In this document: one piece after another, positions 10,576-19,260 of the stretch
Numbering within the stretch: the first letter of the stretch is position 1
Layout: every line of letters starts with the position of its first letter
Source of the DNA: Gammaproteobacteria bacterium
GTDB taxonomy: Bacteria > Pseudomonadota > Gammaproteobacteria > JAJDYQ01
Direction: 5' to 3'
Length of the DNA: 52,218 nucleotides
Assembly: GCA_028289815.1 (NCBI GenBank)
Contig: JAPYNQ010000031.1
Location: 1-52,218, forward strand
Program-made: the position numbers and the translations under genes
Notes under the pieces: generated by a model
Told to the model about the DNA's origin: nothing
What the model saw: the letters and a program-made list of their open reading frames with translations, nothing else
Databases searched by the model: none

Positions 10576-11769
10576 TCAGACACTCTTGCTCAGTGCCCTA
10601 TCCAGATCACCTATTAAATCATCAACCGTTTCCAAGCCGACAGAAATACGCAGAAAATTATCACCAATACCCGCAGCTATACGTTGCTCGGCAGATATTC
10701 TATGGTGAGTTGTGGTAGCCGGATGAGTAATCGTTGTTTTTACATCCCCCAGATTGGCGGTGATGGACATTAATCTGAGATTATCCACCACCTTCCATGC
10801 GGCTTCCCGCTTACCATCGACACTAAAGCCAATAATTCCACCACCGGCGGACTGCTGTCTTTTTGCAAGATCGTATTGAAGGTGCGTCTTTAGTCCCGGG
10901 TAATACACATGCGTTACTTTGGGATGCCCATTAAGCCAGCTGGCTATTTTTGCCGCCGATTCGCTATGCGCCTTCATACGCAATGAAAGGGTCTCCAAAC
11001 CTCTGCTGAATATCCAGGCATTAAAAGGGCTCATAGCAGGACCGGCTGTACGTAAGAAGGAGAATACCTTATCACCAACCTGATCCTGATTACCGATTAC
11101 TGCGCCGCCTACTGCCCTGCCCTGACCATCAAGATACTTGGTTGCAGAATGTATGACAATATCGGCCCCAAGCTGTAACGGTTTTTGCAAGGCCGGCGTA
11201 CAAAAACAATTATCAACCACCAGAATGATATTATTTTGGTGTGCAAAGACAGACAATTCCACGATATCACCTATCTCAGTCAATGGATTTGAGGGTGTCT
11301 CAATAAAAAACATCCGCGTATTGGGCCTTACAGCAGACTGCCATTCCTGAATGCAGGAAAGCGTTACATAGGATGTCTCAATGCCAAATTTTTGCAGATA
11401 AACATCAAAAAGTCGTATGGTCGAACCGAACAGACCCCTGGATGCAACTAAATGGTCGCCTGACTGCAACAGAGCCATGACCGTAGCAAGAATAGCCGAC
11501 ATTCCAGATGACGTTGCCACACAGCTTTCTCCATCTTCCAGCGAGGCTAGCCGTCTTTCAAAAGTTCTTACCGTGGGATTACTGAACCGGGAGTAGATGT
11601 TACCCTTTTGCTCACCACTGAATACCGCCGCGGCATGGGCTGCGCTGTCAAACACATAGCTGGATGTCGTAAAAACAGCCTCGGAGTGCTCATGCTCTGC
11701 GGTACGTCGCTGCGCATAATGTACTGCACGGGTATCAAATCCCGCCGAGTCTAAATCCTCGTCATACAT
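10576..11769 (-). CDS. metZ: O-succinylhomoserine sulfhydrylase
   Basis: 397 residues of the Cys/Met-metabolism PLP-dependent family. The PLP lysine is Lys211 in HSATKYLDGQGR; the N-terminal FDTRAVHYAQRRT, SRFSNPTVRTFE and SSGMSAI phosphate-binding motifs and the C-terminal LRISVGLETVDDLIGDL are typical. FDTRAVHYAQ and SNPTV resemble MetZ more than MetB or MetC, so direct sulfhydrylation of O-succinylhomoserine to homocysteine with sulfide is the likely reaction. Cystathionine gamma-synthase remains a possible alternative. It is transcribed towards katG, alone. Confidence 0.88.
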   Translation of the reverse strand: MYDEDLDSAGFDTRAVHYAQRRTAEHEHSEAVFTTSSYVFDSAAHAAAVFSGEQKGNIYSRFSNPTVRTFERRLASLEDGESCVATSSGMSAILATVMALLQSGDHLVASRGLFGSTIRLFDVYLQKFGIETSYVTLSCIQEWQSAVRPNTRMFFIETPSNPLTEIGDIVELSVFAHQNNIILVVDNCFCTPALQKPLQLGADIVIHSATKYLDGQGRAVGGAVIGNQDQVGDKVFSFLRTAGPAMSPFNAWIFSRGLETLSLRMKAHSESAAKIASWLNGHPKVTHVYYPGLKTHLQYDLAKRQQSAGGGIIGFSVDGKREAAWKVVDNLRLMSITANLGDVKTTITHPATTTHHRISAEQRIAAGIGDNFLRISVGLETVDDLIGDLDRALSKSV

Positions 11770-11942
11770 ACCTGTATCTCAACCACATGCCACCAACACA
11801 AAAAATACTTTCATCACCGTAAAGAGGCCCTGGCCTGATCAGAGTTTCGCCAGGAATAGTCTGAGTTTAACAACCGGCTATCCCCAATCGAAAAAGGATA
11901 CCATATTCGCCCGTCGGAATAATCATGTGAAAGCTGGAAGAG

Positions 11943-11967
11943 CCACAGCAGTCAGAACCGGAGCAAG
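11943..11967 (+). repeat. Short dispersed repeat, left copy flanking fimT relic
   Basis: A 25-base segment beginning CCACAGCAGTCAG matches 12641-12665 at 21 of 25 positions, in the same orientation. The two copies sit on either side of the broken fimT gene. Significance is uncertain. The rest of 11770-12054 shows no gene. Confidence 0.35.
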
Positions 11968-12054
11968 CAAGATAGACAAAGCACATCAACCGCCGGCTAT
12001 AAATTGATAAATGAGGAACCAGAACACCTCGTGCAGCAGGTTTTTAGTGGTTAC

Positions 12055-12583
12055 CTATGGACACTGACCGGATGTTTTTCTTAATCTCGGCCTGCCGGTC
12101 TGACTGACAACAACCCTGCTGGCGCTACTGACACTACCACCAGGCGGGCACACTCTGAAAATATCATTACCTAATCCGCTGCCAGATCTTGATATGCCTG
12201 TAGGCAGATAAGCAACCCAATCCTTAAAATTATTACCTGTACGCAATGTATAACCATGATCTGGTTGCGAAAATGTAGCCAGCAGTATATCCCCCGCGTC
12301 CCGGTCCCCGTTACCATTATTGGCGGTAAAAATAATCCAGCCATCCTCCCATACCCTTACGCCTGTGCTACCACCATTACGCCTCATCATCACCTGCATT
12401 CTGCGTTTAATCGCTTCACTTCCGGCGAGATTAAGAACCAACACCACGCTATTTGTCGTACTTGCCAGCCTGTTTTTTTCGATAAGCTGTGTCAGGACCG
12501 AAGCAGCCGTAGAAATGACCACCGATACTATAGGCCATAGATGTGATGATTTCGATGAGAGAAAAACCGCTGTTGGGATTCAT
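12055..12583 (-). pseudogene. Type IV pilus/type II secretion minor pseudopilin (FimT/GspH), frameshifted
   Basis: Read on the minus strand, ATG at 12583 gives MNPNSGFSLIEIITSMA, a class III prepilin signal (G-FSLIE with the Glu at +5) starting the pilin helix. The frame then runs into nonsense. In the adjacent frame the helix continues as IVSVVISTAASVLTQLIEKN followed by the GspH domain (LNLAGSEAIKRR, WIIFTANNGNGDRDAGD) to a stop at 12055. Removing one base near 12530-12538 restores a single protein of about 175 residues. The gene stands alone, without other pil or gsp genes nearby. It is either a real pseudogene or carries a one-base sequencing error. Confidence 0.8.
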
Positions 12584-12640
12584 AAAAATTACCATGCCGT
12601 ATCCGTAAACAAAAATAAGAGAATAGAGAATCTCGAAAAA

Positions 12641-12665
12641 CCACAGCGATCAGCACCGGAACAAG
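12641..12665 (+). repeat. Short dispersed repeat, right copy flanking fimT relic
   Basis: Second copy of the 25-base repeat at 11943-11967 (21 of 25 identical). The remainder of the interval up to 12897 shows no gene; a small GCTCT-TCG-AGAGC hairpin is present at about 12843-12855. Confidence 0.35.
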
Positions 12666-12897
12666 GCACACAGCGCACAACAGGTTTTCAGAGATTCCTG
12701 ATAAACAGCCACTTTTTATACAACGGATTATCATGGTTTATGAGACAGAAACTTAACTACAAATAATTAGAGTCACTATCAAAATTACAGTGTATTCTTA
12801 TAGGCAGATCCACTAAGGCTGTATGATAAATGGGTGGTCGCCTGCTCTTCGAGAGCAAGAAGGCTCAGACTAACAACCTGATTTTAGAGGTTCCCAT

Positions 12898-13146
12898 ATG
12901 TGGAAATTACTTGATTCCATGCCATTAACGGCAATAATAGTGCTGGCAGTAGCATTAGGCCTTGCCCCCGTATCTCCCGAACCACATCTGGCTGAAAAAC
13001 CCCGGATGCTGATGAATGGTACACTGGAAAAACCGATTGATATTTTTGACCTGCTCCTGCATCTGTCAGGAATCATACTGCCGGCTCTAAAATTGATCCG
13101 GCTGATACAGATAGGGCGACAGCGAAAGGCGACGAGCAATGAATAA
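12898..13146 (+). CDS. Small conserved membrane protein (often annotated 'RND transporter')
   Basis: 82 residues: one N-terminal hydrophobic helix (LTAIIVLAVALGLAPVSP), a conserved central EPHLAEKPRMLMNGTLEKP, and a second hydrophobic segment (DLLLHLSGIILPALKLI) before a basic tail. This layout matches a short conserved family in gammaproteobacteria that databases label RND transporter although it is far too small to be one. Function is unknown. It overlaps the next gene by eight bases, so the two are probably co-translated. Confidence 0.7.
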   Translation: MWKLLDSMPLTAIIVLAVALGLAPVSPEPHLAEKPRMLMNGTLEKPIDIFDLLLHLSGIILPALKLIRLIQIGRQRKATSNE

Positions 13147-13567
13147 ACCAAGAATCATACTATCCATATGTTTCATTATCGCGCCATTGTGCGCATGGCC
13201 AAGCCCATCGGACGGACAACTGGAAAAAGGTGTAAAGGCTTTTTCGGAACAGCGTTATCGACAGGCCTATGAACACTGGCTGCCGCTGGCGGACGAAGGA
13301 CATGCCGAGGCCCAATTATTCATGGCGGTGTTATACCGCTACGGCCTGGGCACTGAGAAAGACCTTACCAACGCCGCCAGCTGGTATGAAAAAGCAGCTC
13401 TGCAGGGTAATGTTGACGCACAAAATGAAATAGGTTTTTTCTATGAGCTTGGACTCGGTGTAAAGCAGGATATCTGGGCTGCAGAGGAATGGTACGAGAT
13501 GGTACGGGCGCAGGACTATTGCCTGACCGATACCCAGGGAACGGGACGATTGATGTATCGACCATGA
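13139..13567 (+). CDS. Secreted Sel1-repeat protein
   Basis: 142 residues with an N-terminal signal peptide (IILSICFIIAPLCAWPSPS) and then two to three Sel1-like repeats: AEAQLFMAVLYRYGLGTEKD and VDAQNEIGFFYELGLGVKQD, each ending in a WYEKAA/WYEMVR motif. Sel1 repeats are alpha-solenoid protein-interaction modules; the partner is unknown. The start overlaps the upstream membrane-protein gene by eight bases, and the stop overlaps the start of the 5'-nucleotidase gene (ATGATGA), giving a compact three-gene unit. Confidence 0.8.
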   Translation: MNKPRIILSICFIIAPLCAWPSPSDGQLEKGVKAFSEQRYRQAYEHWLPLADEGHAEAQLFMAVLYRYGLGTEKDLTNAASWYEKAALQGNVDAQNEIGFFYELGLGVKQDIWAAEEWYEMVRAQDYCLTDTQGTGRLMYRP

Positions 13568-14469
13568 TGACTGACCTGAGTGACAAGCTGGTGATCGCAA
13601 TTTCATCCAGGGCCCTGTTTGACCTTGATGAAAGCCACGAGATATTCCAGACCCAAGGTATTGAAGCCTATTGCAGATACCAGATTGAGCATGAGGATGA
13701 ACTACTAGAACCCGGCTCCGCCTTCCCTCTGGTACGTAAACTGCTGGCTTTGAACGACCATGATCCTGACCATCCGGTAGTTGAGGTTATCCTGCTTTCC
13801 CGTAATAGCGCCGATACCGGGCTGCGAGTCTTTAATTCCATTCAAAACCACAAGCTAAAAATTACCCGGGCGGCATTTACCGGGGGTGGTAGTCCGTATG
13901 AATATGTTTCCGCTTTCGGCGCGCATCTGTTTCTATCAAAAGACCCGGAAGATGTCATAAAGGCTCTGAATGCCGGTTATGCGGCGGCAACAATTATTCC
14001 GGGCACGGGCCATAACGACAACAGCGACAATGAACTGCGTCTGGCATTCGATGGTGACGCTGTATTATTTTCTGATGAAGCAGAGCGAGTATTTCGGGAA
14101 AGCGGCCTGCAGGCCTTCACCGAGAGTGAAGTGGCTGCCGAAAAAACCCCGCTACCCGGCGGACCATTCAAAAGCTTTCTGGCGGCGTTGCATAGAATTC
14201 AAGCGGCATATCCGCCTGACAAGGCACTGATTCGTACCGCGCTGATAACAGCCCGCGAGGCACCAGCACACAAACGGGCTATACTGACACTTCGCGCATG
14301 GAACATCCGAATTGATGAGGCATTATTTCTGGGCGGCATGGACAAGGGCGAATTTCTGAAAACCTTTGGAGCAGATATCTTTTTCGACGACCAGCGTCAT
14401 CACATTGAGTCGGCAACACAACATACCACCGCGGGTCATGTACCGCATGGTGTTTCCAACGAAGCATAA
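13564..14469 (+). CDS. 5'-nucleotidase (cytosolic type I-like family)
   Basis: About 301 residues from ATG 13564, which overlaps the upstream stop. The frame extends upstream to 13489, but the family homology begins at LSDKLVIAISSRALFDLDES. That segment corresponds to the start of the bacterial 5'-nucleotidase family related to NT5C1 (HAD-type, nucleophile region SSRALFDLDE). ALNDHDPDHPVVEVILLSRNS is a second conserved block, and LAFDGDAVLFSDEAE carries the acidic residues for Mg binding. FLGGMDKGEFLKTFGADIFFDD near the end is also characteristic. The enzyme dephosphorylates nucleoside monophosphates in the cytosol. Confidence 0.85.
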   Translation: MMTDLSDKLVIAISSRALFDLDESHEIFQTQGIEAYCRYQIEHEDELLEPGSAFPLVRKLLALNDHDPDHPVVEVILLSRNSADTGLRVFNSIQNHKLKITRAAFTGGGSPYEYVSAFGAHLFLSKDPEDVIKALNAGYAAATIIPGTGHNDNSDNELRLAFDGDAVLFSDEAERVFRESGLQAFTESEVAAEKTPLPGGPFKSFLAALHRIQAAYPPDKALIRTALITAREAPAHKRAILTLRAWNIRIDEALFLGGMDKGEFLKTFGADIFFDDQRHHIESATQHTTAGHVPHGVSNEA

Positions 14470-14530
14470 AGCCTTAATAACCTGCCGCTAAACAGATAAA
14501 AGAGGATCTCAAAAAAACCGGAGCACACTT

Positions 14531-14803
14531 ATGGCAATAGATAATAAATTACTCGAAATTCTTTGTTGTCCGGTGACCAAATCGCCGATGAACCGCTTAG
14601 CGGCAGCACAACTAAAGGCACTCAACGCCGAAATTAACCAGGGGAGGGTACATAATGTCGCCGGAGACACCCTGACCAGTGAAATACGGGAAGGGCTCAT
14701 CACCCAATCGGGCAAAATAATTTATCCGGTTGAAGACGGCATCCCCATTATGCTGGAAGATCAAGGCATTAATACCGATCAACTGCCAGATGGCACCTTA
14801 TGA
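14531..14803 (+). CDS. Trm112/YcaR family protein
   Basis: 90 residues, beginning with the family signature MAIDNKLLEILCCPVTKSPM and ending in the conserved IIYPVEDGIPIMLEDQ. A clear GGAG lies seven bases before the ATG. The length (slightly longer than the usual 60) comes from an insertion in the middle (LKALNAEINQGRVHNVAGDT). Bacterial members are thought to be small zinc-ribbon-derived partners of methyltransferases by analogy with yeast Trm112, but only one Cys pair (CC) is kept here, so metal binding is doubtful. Confidence 0.85.
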   Translation: MAIDNKLLEILCCPVTKSPMNRLAAAQLKALNAEINQGRVHNVAGDTLTSEIREGLITQSGKIIYPVEDGIPIMLEDQGINTDQLPDGTL

Positions 14804-14937
14804 ATCGACAGACATAAATGGAAGTCAGGCTGCTTAACAAACTGCTGAAACAACCATATGACAAAAGTCACTGAGATAACCACAGACATATCGGTCGCAA
14901 TGAACAAGACAACACGAACAACCTTTCAGAGCTTGAT

Positions 14938-15654
14938 ATGAGTGAAGACGATCTCTGGAGCTGGGATAACAATCAGGAACAACAGGTGGTGGAATCATCC
15001 AAAGTGATTGACCTTAGCTTCAAACTTGAATGCCGGTGTTTGCCGGTCGATCATACCTGCGATTTACATCGGGCCATCGCCGGTGCCCTGCCCTGGTTTA
15101 CAGATGAACCTCTGACCGGGCTTCACCTGATACATGTAGCCGGTTCACAGAACGGTTGGATGCGCCCACAAAAACCCGACGAAATAATTTACTTGTCAAG
15201 GAGGACACGACTGAAAATACGCATACCTGTCAACCGCACAGAGGATACCCGAACACTCACCGGTCAGGAATTCGACATTGCCGGCAACATCATGCAAATC
15301 GGTACAGCCACCGAAAAGCCTGTCCTGTCCAACGATATCCTGTTTTCCCGTTACGTTGCCGCCGAGCACAACGATGACGAAAACGATTTCCTGCAACCCA
15401 TAACCGAGCAGCTCAAAGCCATGAACATTCGCTTCCGCAGACTACTAACCGGAAAACAAGTCAAGCTCCGCAGCCCCCAAGGTGAAATAAATACGCGCAG
15501 CCTGATGGTGGCCGACCTGAGGCCGGACGATTCGCTCACTCTGCAAGAACTCGGACTTGGTGATGGTCGCCGATATGGTTGTGGCATATTTATCCATCAC
15601 AAGGCGATCAAGGCCGTTAATCCGGATAATATCGGCCACATCCCGGGCGACTGA
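14938..15654 (+). CDS. Cas6/Cmx6-like protein (type I-MYXAN Cas6 family), orphan
   Basis: 238 residues. The body LSFKLECRCLPVDHTCDLHRA, a LHLIHVAGSQNGW block and LSRRTRLKIRIP match the family named Cas6/Cmx6 (RAMP fold). The C-terminus has the glycine-rich loop LGLGDGRRYGCGIF that marks Cas6-type RNA endonucleases. In CRISPR systems Cas6 cuts precursor crRNA at repeat hairpins. Here no array, no other cas gene and no repeat cluster is visible in 52 kb; the gene sits 84 bases before a YeeE/YedE transporter gene on the same strand. That context suggests either a remnant or a domesticated RNA-processing role. No strong ribosome-binding site precedes the ATG. Family assignment rests on remembered pattern similarity. 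Confidence 0.7.
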   Translation: MSEDDLWSWDNNQEQQVVESSKVIDLSFKLECRCLPVDHTCDLHRAIAGALPWFTDEPLTGLHLIHVAGSQNGWMRPQKPDEIIYLSRRTRLKIRIPVNRTEDTRTLTGQEFDIAGNIMQIGTATEKPVLSNDILFSRYVAAEHNDDENDFLQPITEQLKAMNIRFRRLLTGKQVKLRSPQGEINTRSLMVADLRPDDSLTLQELGLGDGRRYGCGIFIHHKAIKAVNPDNIGHIPGD

Positions 15655-15738
15655 CAGGACAGGCACAGGTATGGCAGTTCTTACTGATATAAGCTAAGCT
15701 CTGCCCACTGTACCCAATCAGGCACACAGGGGTAATAC

Positions 15739-17004
15739 ATGGCATTCGAGTCATTTTCCGAGGCGCAGAATTTTTTTCTCTGGTCAGGCTTTATCATTGC
15801 CTTCATCATGGGCACGGTTGTCAATAAAACCAACTTTTGCACCATGGGCGCGATCTCCGACTGGATCAACATCGGAGATACAGGCCGCTGGCGTGCTTGG
15901 CTGCTGGCCATTGCCGTTGCAATAACCGGCGTGATACTGCTTGAGGGCCTGGGTCTGGCCAACCCCGATAGTGCTTTCCCACCATATCGCGGCGGAGATC
16001 TGATATGGCTGGAAAATATGCTCGGTGGCCTGCTGTTTGGAATCGGCATGACGCTGGCCAGTGGCTGCGGCACTAAAAATCTGATTCGCCTGGGTGCCGG
16101 GAATATAAAATCTCTGGTAGTTCTGGCGATTATTGGCGTTATTGCCTACTTTATGATTAACCCGTTTCCGAATAGTGATCAGACGCTGATGTCTGTACTG
16201 TTCTATGACTGGATTCGTCCCGCAGCCGTGAACGTCGGCGTCAGCCAGGATATTGGCAGTGTCATATCGGAAGAAAATACCGGCACGGTGCGCCTCGTAG
16301 CTGGCAGCATACTGGTCGTTGCCATGTTGCTTTATATCTTCAGGTCCGCGGAATATCGCTCCTCATTTGATAACATCCTGAGCGGTATCGTTGTCGGACT
16401 GGCCGTGGTCGCAGCTTGGTACATCACCAGCAATGTTATCCTGGTGCAGGATGAAGAGTCCTATGGCCTGCGTGACTACGTTCAACAATGGGACTTTCTC
16501 GCCGAAGATGCCGAAGCAACGCCTCCTGCAGACAGCCGCTTTCTTGCGGCCCAGTCCTACACCTTCATCAATCCTATGGGGCAGTTCCTTGGCTATGCAG
16601 GTTCCGGTTTTGAGCGTAGCTTGCTGACCTTCGGCATAATGGCGACGCTTGGAATCATTACCGGTTCATTGTTCTGGTCGCTGGTAAACAAGTCGTTCCG
16701 CATTGAGTGGTTTGCTTCCACCAACGACTTCGTGAATCACTGCATCGGTGCCGTTCTGATGGGATTCGGAGGAGTGCTGGCCTTGGGATGCACCATCGGG
16801 CAGGCAGTCACAGGCATATCGACCCTTGCTATCGGTTCATTTCTCACCTTTATTGCGATTGTCTTCGGGTGCGCCGTCACCATGAAGGTTCAACTCTACA
16901 GAATGGTCTATGCAGATGAAGGAAATTTTATCTCGGCATTACTGACCGGACTGGTGGATATAAAACTGCTACCGTCATCCATGCGTAAACACGATGCCGT
17001 TTAA
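15739..17004 (+). CDS. YeeE/YedE family sulfur-compound transporter
   Basis: 421 residues, with about ten hydrophobic segments. Three short motifs carry the conserved cysteines of the YeeE/YedE (TsuA) thiosulfate-channel family: NKTNFCTMGA near residue 30, ASGCGTKNLIRLG near 113 and LALGCTIGQAVTGIS near 350. These residues line the thiosulfate path in the characterised member. It is an inner-membrane importer of thiosulfate or a related sulfur species, consistent with a sulfur-using lifestyle. It follows the Cas6/Cmx6-like gene on the same strand, and a tRNA gene lies about 100 bases downstream. Confidence 0.88.
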   Translation: MAFESFSEAQNFFLWSGFIIAFIMGTVVNKTNFCTMGAISDWINIGDTGRWRAWLLAIAVAITGVILLEGLGLANPDSAFPPYRGGDLIWLENMLGGLLFGIGMTLASGCGTKNLIRLGAGNIKSLVVLAIIGVIAYFMINPFPNSDQTLMSVLFYDWIRPAAVNVGVSQDIGSVISEENTGTVRLVAGSILVVAMLLYIFRSAEYRSSFDNILSGIVVGLAVVAAWYITSNVILVQDEESYGLRDYVQQWDFLAEDAEATPPADSRFLAAQSYTFINPMGQFLGYAGSGFERSLLTFGIMATLGIITGSLFWSLVNKSFRIEWFASTNDFVNHCIGAVLMGFGGVLALGCTIGQAVTGISTLAIGSFLTFIAIVFGCAVTMKVQLYRMVYADEGNFISALLTGLVDIKLLPSSMRKHDAV

Positions 17005-17045
17005 GAGACCGCTACCAACCATTAATTACCGGAGCGCATTTGAGC

Positions 17046-17073
17046 TTGCCATCCCGCCGTTAATCATTAAACT
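17046..17073 (+). promoter_or_regulatory. Candidate promoter of the tRNA-Lys gene
   Basis: TTGCCA (17046-17051) and TAAACT (17068-17073) with a 16-base spacer, followed by a GC-rich discriminator (GCCCGCC) typical of stringently controlled stable-RNA promoters. A transcription start near 17080 would be about 25 bases before the tRNA. Confidence 0.35.
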
Positions 17074-17105
17074 GCCCGCCTCCGGCTGGCAGGCCGTTAT
17101 CTTAT

Positions 17106-17181
17106 GGGGCATTAGCTCAGTCGGTAGAGCAGCTGACTTTTAATCAGTTGGTCACAGGTTCGAATCCTGTATGCCCCACCA
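17106..17181 (+). tRNA. tRNA-Lys (anticodon TTT)
   Basis: A 76-base cloverleaf with encoded CCA: acceptor arms GGGGCAT/ATGCCCC, D-arm containing TAGCTCAGTCGGTAGAGCA, anticodon loop CTTTTAA with anticodon TTT at 17139-17141, and a T-arm with GGTTCGAATCC. It differs from E. coli tRNA-Lys mainly in the acceptor and anticodon stems, with compensating pairs. The defence island starts directly after its 3' end. Confidence 0.97.
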
Positions 17182-17249
17182 ACTCAAACCGCGAATCGCC
17201 AATAGCCTTTGGTGACGCACCTGCCATCCAATTGAAGTTATGTGAAGAT

Positions 17250-18380
17250 ATGAAACTGAAAAAAATCCGCTTGCAGGGGTACAAGTCCATTGACAACGAA
17301 GATGGCCAAACCATCCCCCTCGGCGACATAACGGTGCTGCTCGGCGCCAATGGTTCAGGCAAAAGCAATCTGGTCTCGTTTTTCAAGATGCTCAACTACA
17401 TGACAACCGGGGCACTTCAACAGTATGCGGGCAGGCAGGGTGCCAATCACCTGCTGTTTTATGGCCCTAAACAGACCCAATCCATTTCATTTACTCTCGA
17501 TTTTGAGTCAGATGAAGCCCATGACACATACAAGGTAAAGCTCTCACATGGGCTGCCGGACCGGATATTCATCAGCGGCGAGCAGGTTGAATACCGCAGG
17601 CCGCCGTCATCTTCACAACCACAAGAATATTACCTTGACGCCGGAGGCACTGAATCGGGATTGAGGCAGGACCATAGGAAGACCAGTGAGGTTCTGCACA
17701 AAATTCTCTCCGGCATCCGAACCTATCAGTTTCACGACACCTCGGATACAGCCAAAATCAAGGGCCGTGGCTATGTCGATGACGCAGGCTACCTGAGGAG
17801 CGATGCCGGCAATCTGGCAGCTTTTCTGAAAATGCTCAAGGAACACGAAGCATATCAAAAATACTACGCTCGCATTGTCCGCCATATCCGTCAGGTGACA
17901 CCACAATTCGGAGACTTCGACCTGGAACCGGTCCCGGGAAACGAAAACTACTGCCGCCTGAATTGGCGGGACTCTTCCGGATATGATTATCTCCTGGGTC
18001 CGGATCAGATTTCGGACGGTTCCCTGCGCTTTATGGCCCTGGTAACGCTGTTGCTCCAGCCTCCCGAACTGTTGCCGAAATTTATCGTTCTGGATGAACC
18101 GGAGCTTGGGCTTCACCCCGCTGCAATTGCCAAACTGGCAGGGTTCGTGCGCTCGGTATCACAGCAGGGCCAGGTTTTACTGGCAACCCAATCCACCGAT
18201 TTGGTAAATCAATTTTCCCTGGAGAATCTGATTGTCGTAGAAATCGAAGAGCGGGATGACAAGCATCGACATCGCTACTCTGTATTCAAAAAACTTGAGT
18301 CCGAACGATTAAAAGACTGGCTTGAGCACTACAGCCTGTCTGAGCTATGGGAAAAAAATGTACTGGGTGGCCAGCCGTGA
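17250..18380 (+). CDS. AAA/ABC-type ATPase (AAA_21, OLD/RloA-like) of a two-gene defence module
   Basis: 376 residues from ATG 17250. The frame is open back into the tRNA gene, but MKLKKIRLQGYKSI is the standard start of this family. Walker A is LLGANGSGKSNL (about residues 30-41); the signature region QISDGSLRFMALVTLLL, Walker B FIVLDEPELGLHP and the D-loop LATQSTDLVNQF complete an SMC-like ATPase head with no long coiled coil. GTGA overlap with the following DUF4276 gene shows the two form a unit. Pairs of this ATPase with a Toprim-like DUF4276 or RloB partner occur in defence islands and resemble split OLD-type and AbiL-type systems. The activity against phage is inferred. Confidence 0.85.
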   Translation: MKLKKIRLQGYKSIDNEDGQTIPLGDITVLLGANGSGKSNLVSFFKMLNYMTTGALQQYAGRQGANHLLFYGPKQTQSISFTLDFESDEAHDTYKVKLSHGLPDRIFISGEQVEYRRPPSSSQPQEYYLDAGGTESGLRQDHRKTSEVLHKILSGIRTYQFHDTSDTAKIKGRGYVDDAGYLRSDAGNLAAFLKMLKEHEAYQKYYARIVRHIRQVTPQFGDFDLEPVPGNENYCRLNWRDSSGYDYLLGPDQISDGSLRFMALVTLLLQPPELLPKFIVLDEPELGLHPAAIAKLAGFVRSVSQQGQVLLATQSTDLVNQFSLENLIVVEIEERDDKHRHRYSVFKKLESERLKDWLEHYSLSELWEKNVLGGQP

Positions 18381-19063
18381 TCCGCCTGCATATTACAACC
18401 GAAGGTCAAACAGAGCAGAACTTCGCTAAAAGGGTACTGGTGCCGCACCTGGCGAACTCCTGTGTTTCTGTCGATGCCCGGTGTGTCTTGACCAGTAGAG
18501 ACAGATGTGCGACCAGAGAATACCGTGGTGGCTTGCTGAGCTACGAGAAGGCAAAGAAAGACATTCTCTGCTGGATGAAGGAAGATGATCGTGCCGAATG
18601 TCGATTTACCACGATGTTTGATCTCTACGCCCTCCCGCAAGACTTTCCGGGTTATGACGCGGCCAAAAGACAAAGTGACCCCTACCAGAAAGTCAAACAG
18701 CTTGAAGAACAGATGGAATCGGACCTGAACGACACACGATTCATTCCCTATCTCCAGCTACACGAATTCGAGACATTGATTCTGGCAGATCCACAACAGC
18801 TGGATTGGGAATATCTGGAGCATGACACACCGATCAACAATCTGATAAAAATGGTCAGCAACCAAAACCCGGAGCTCATCAACGACAGCCCGAAAAATGC
18901 CCCGTCAAAGCGTATTAGCAGGGAAATACCGACATACGATAAAGCCACCGCCGGCGTTTCCGTCGCGAACAAAATCGGGCTTCAGACCCTCCGTGCCAAA
19001 TGCCCGCATTTCAATCAGTGGCTGACCCGTCTGGAGAAACTCAATAGCAAGGACGATGAATAG
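18377..19063 (+). CDS. DUF4276 family protein (predicted Toprim-like effector)
   Basis: 228 residues from GTG 18377, which overlaps the ATPase stop by four bases (GTGA); an upstream ATG at 18347 is in frame but would add residues absent from the family. The N-terminal IRLHITTEGQTEQNFAKRVL supplies the first strand and the conserved Glu of DUF4276. An FDLYALPQDFPG block and YLQLHEFETLILADP follow, both characteristic. By fold prediction in the literature such proteins are Toprim-like nucleases controlled by the partner ATPase; that is family knowledge, not visible here. The stop is followed by 256 bases without a gene before hsdM. Confidence 0.82.
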   Translation: MIRLHITTEGQTEQNFAKRVLVPHLANSCVSVDARCVLTSRDRCATREYRGGLLSYEKAKKDILCWMKEDDRAECRFTTMFDLYALPQDFPGYDAAKRQSDPYQKVKQLEEQMESDLNDTRFIPYLQLHEFETLILADPQQLDWEYLEHDTPINNLIKMVSNQNPELINDSPKNAPSKRISREIPTYDKATAGVSVANKIGLQTLRAKCPHFNQWLTRLEKLNSKDDE

Positions 19064-19260
19064 CTCGACCACCCCCGGCACTCTGCACATCACCATGACA
19101 CGCTGAAAACCTGCGTGAGACAAGAGCAGATAACCTGCCGCCCCCTCAGGCCAGTCGCTTTTTATCGTTCTTCTCATGTGCATTTTTCGTCTGAACGGGT
19201 ATGCTCCATACTCAACCTTTATCAGGGTCATGCAACCGGGATTATGCCACCTGGAATACC

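Noticed and set aside
17148-17249. Reading frame of the first island ATPase open back into the tRNA-Lys gene
   Set aside because: Family homology starts at MKLKKIRLQGYKSI (17250), and the upstream codons overlap a perfect tRNA; a start there is not credible.
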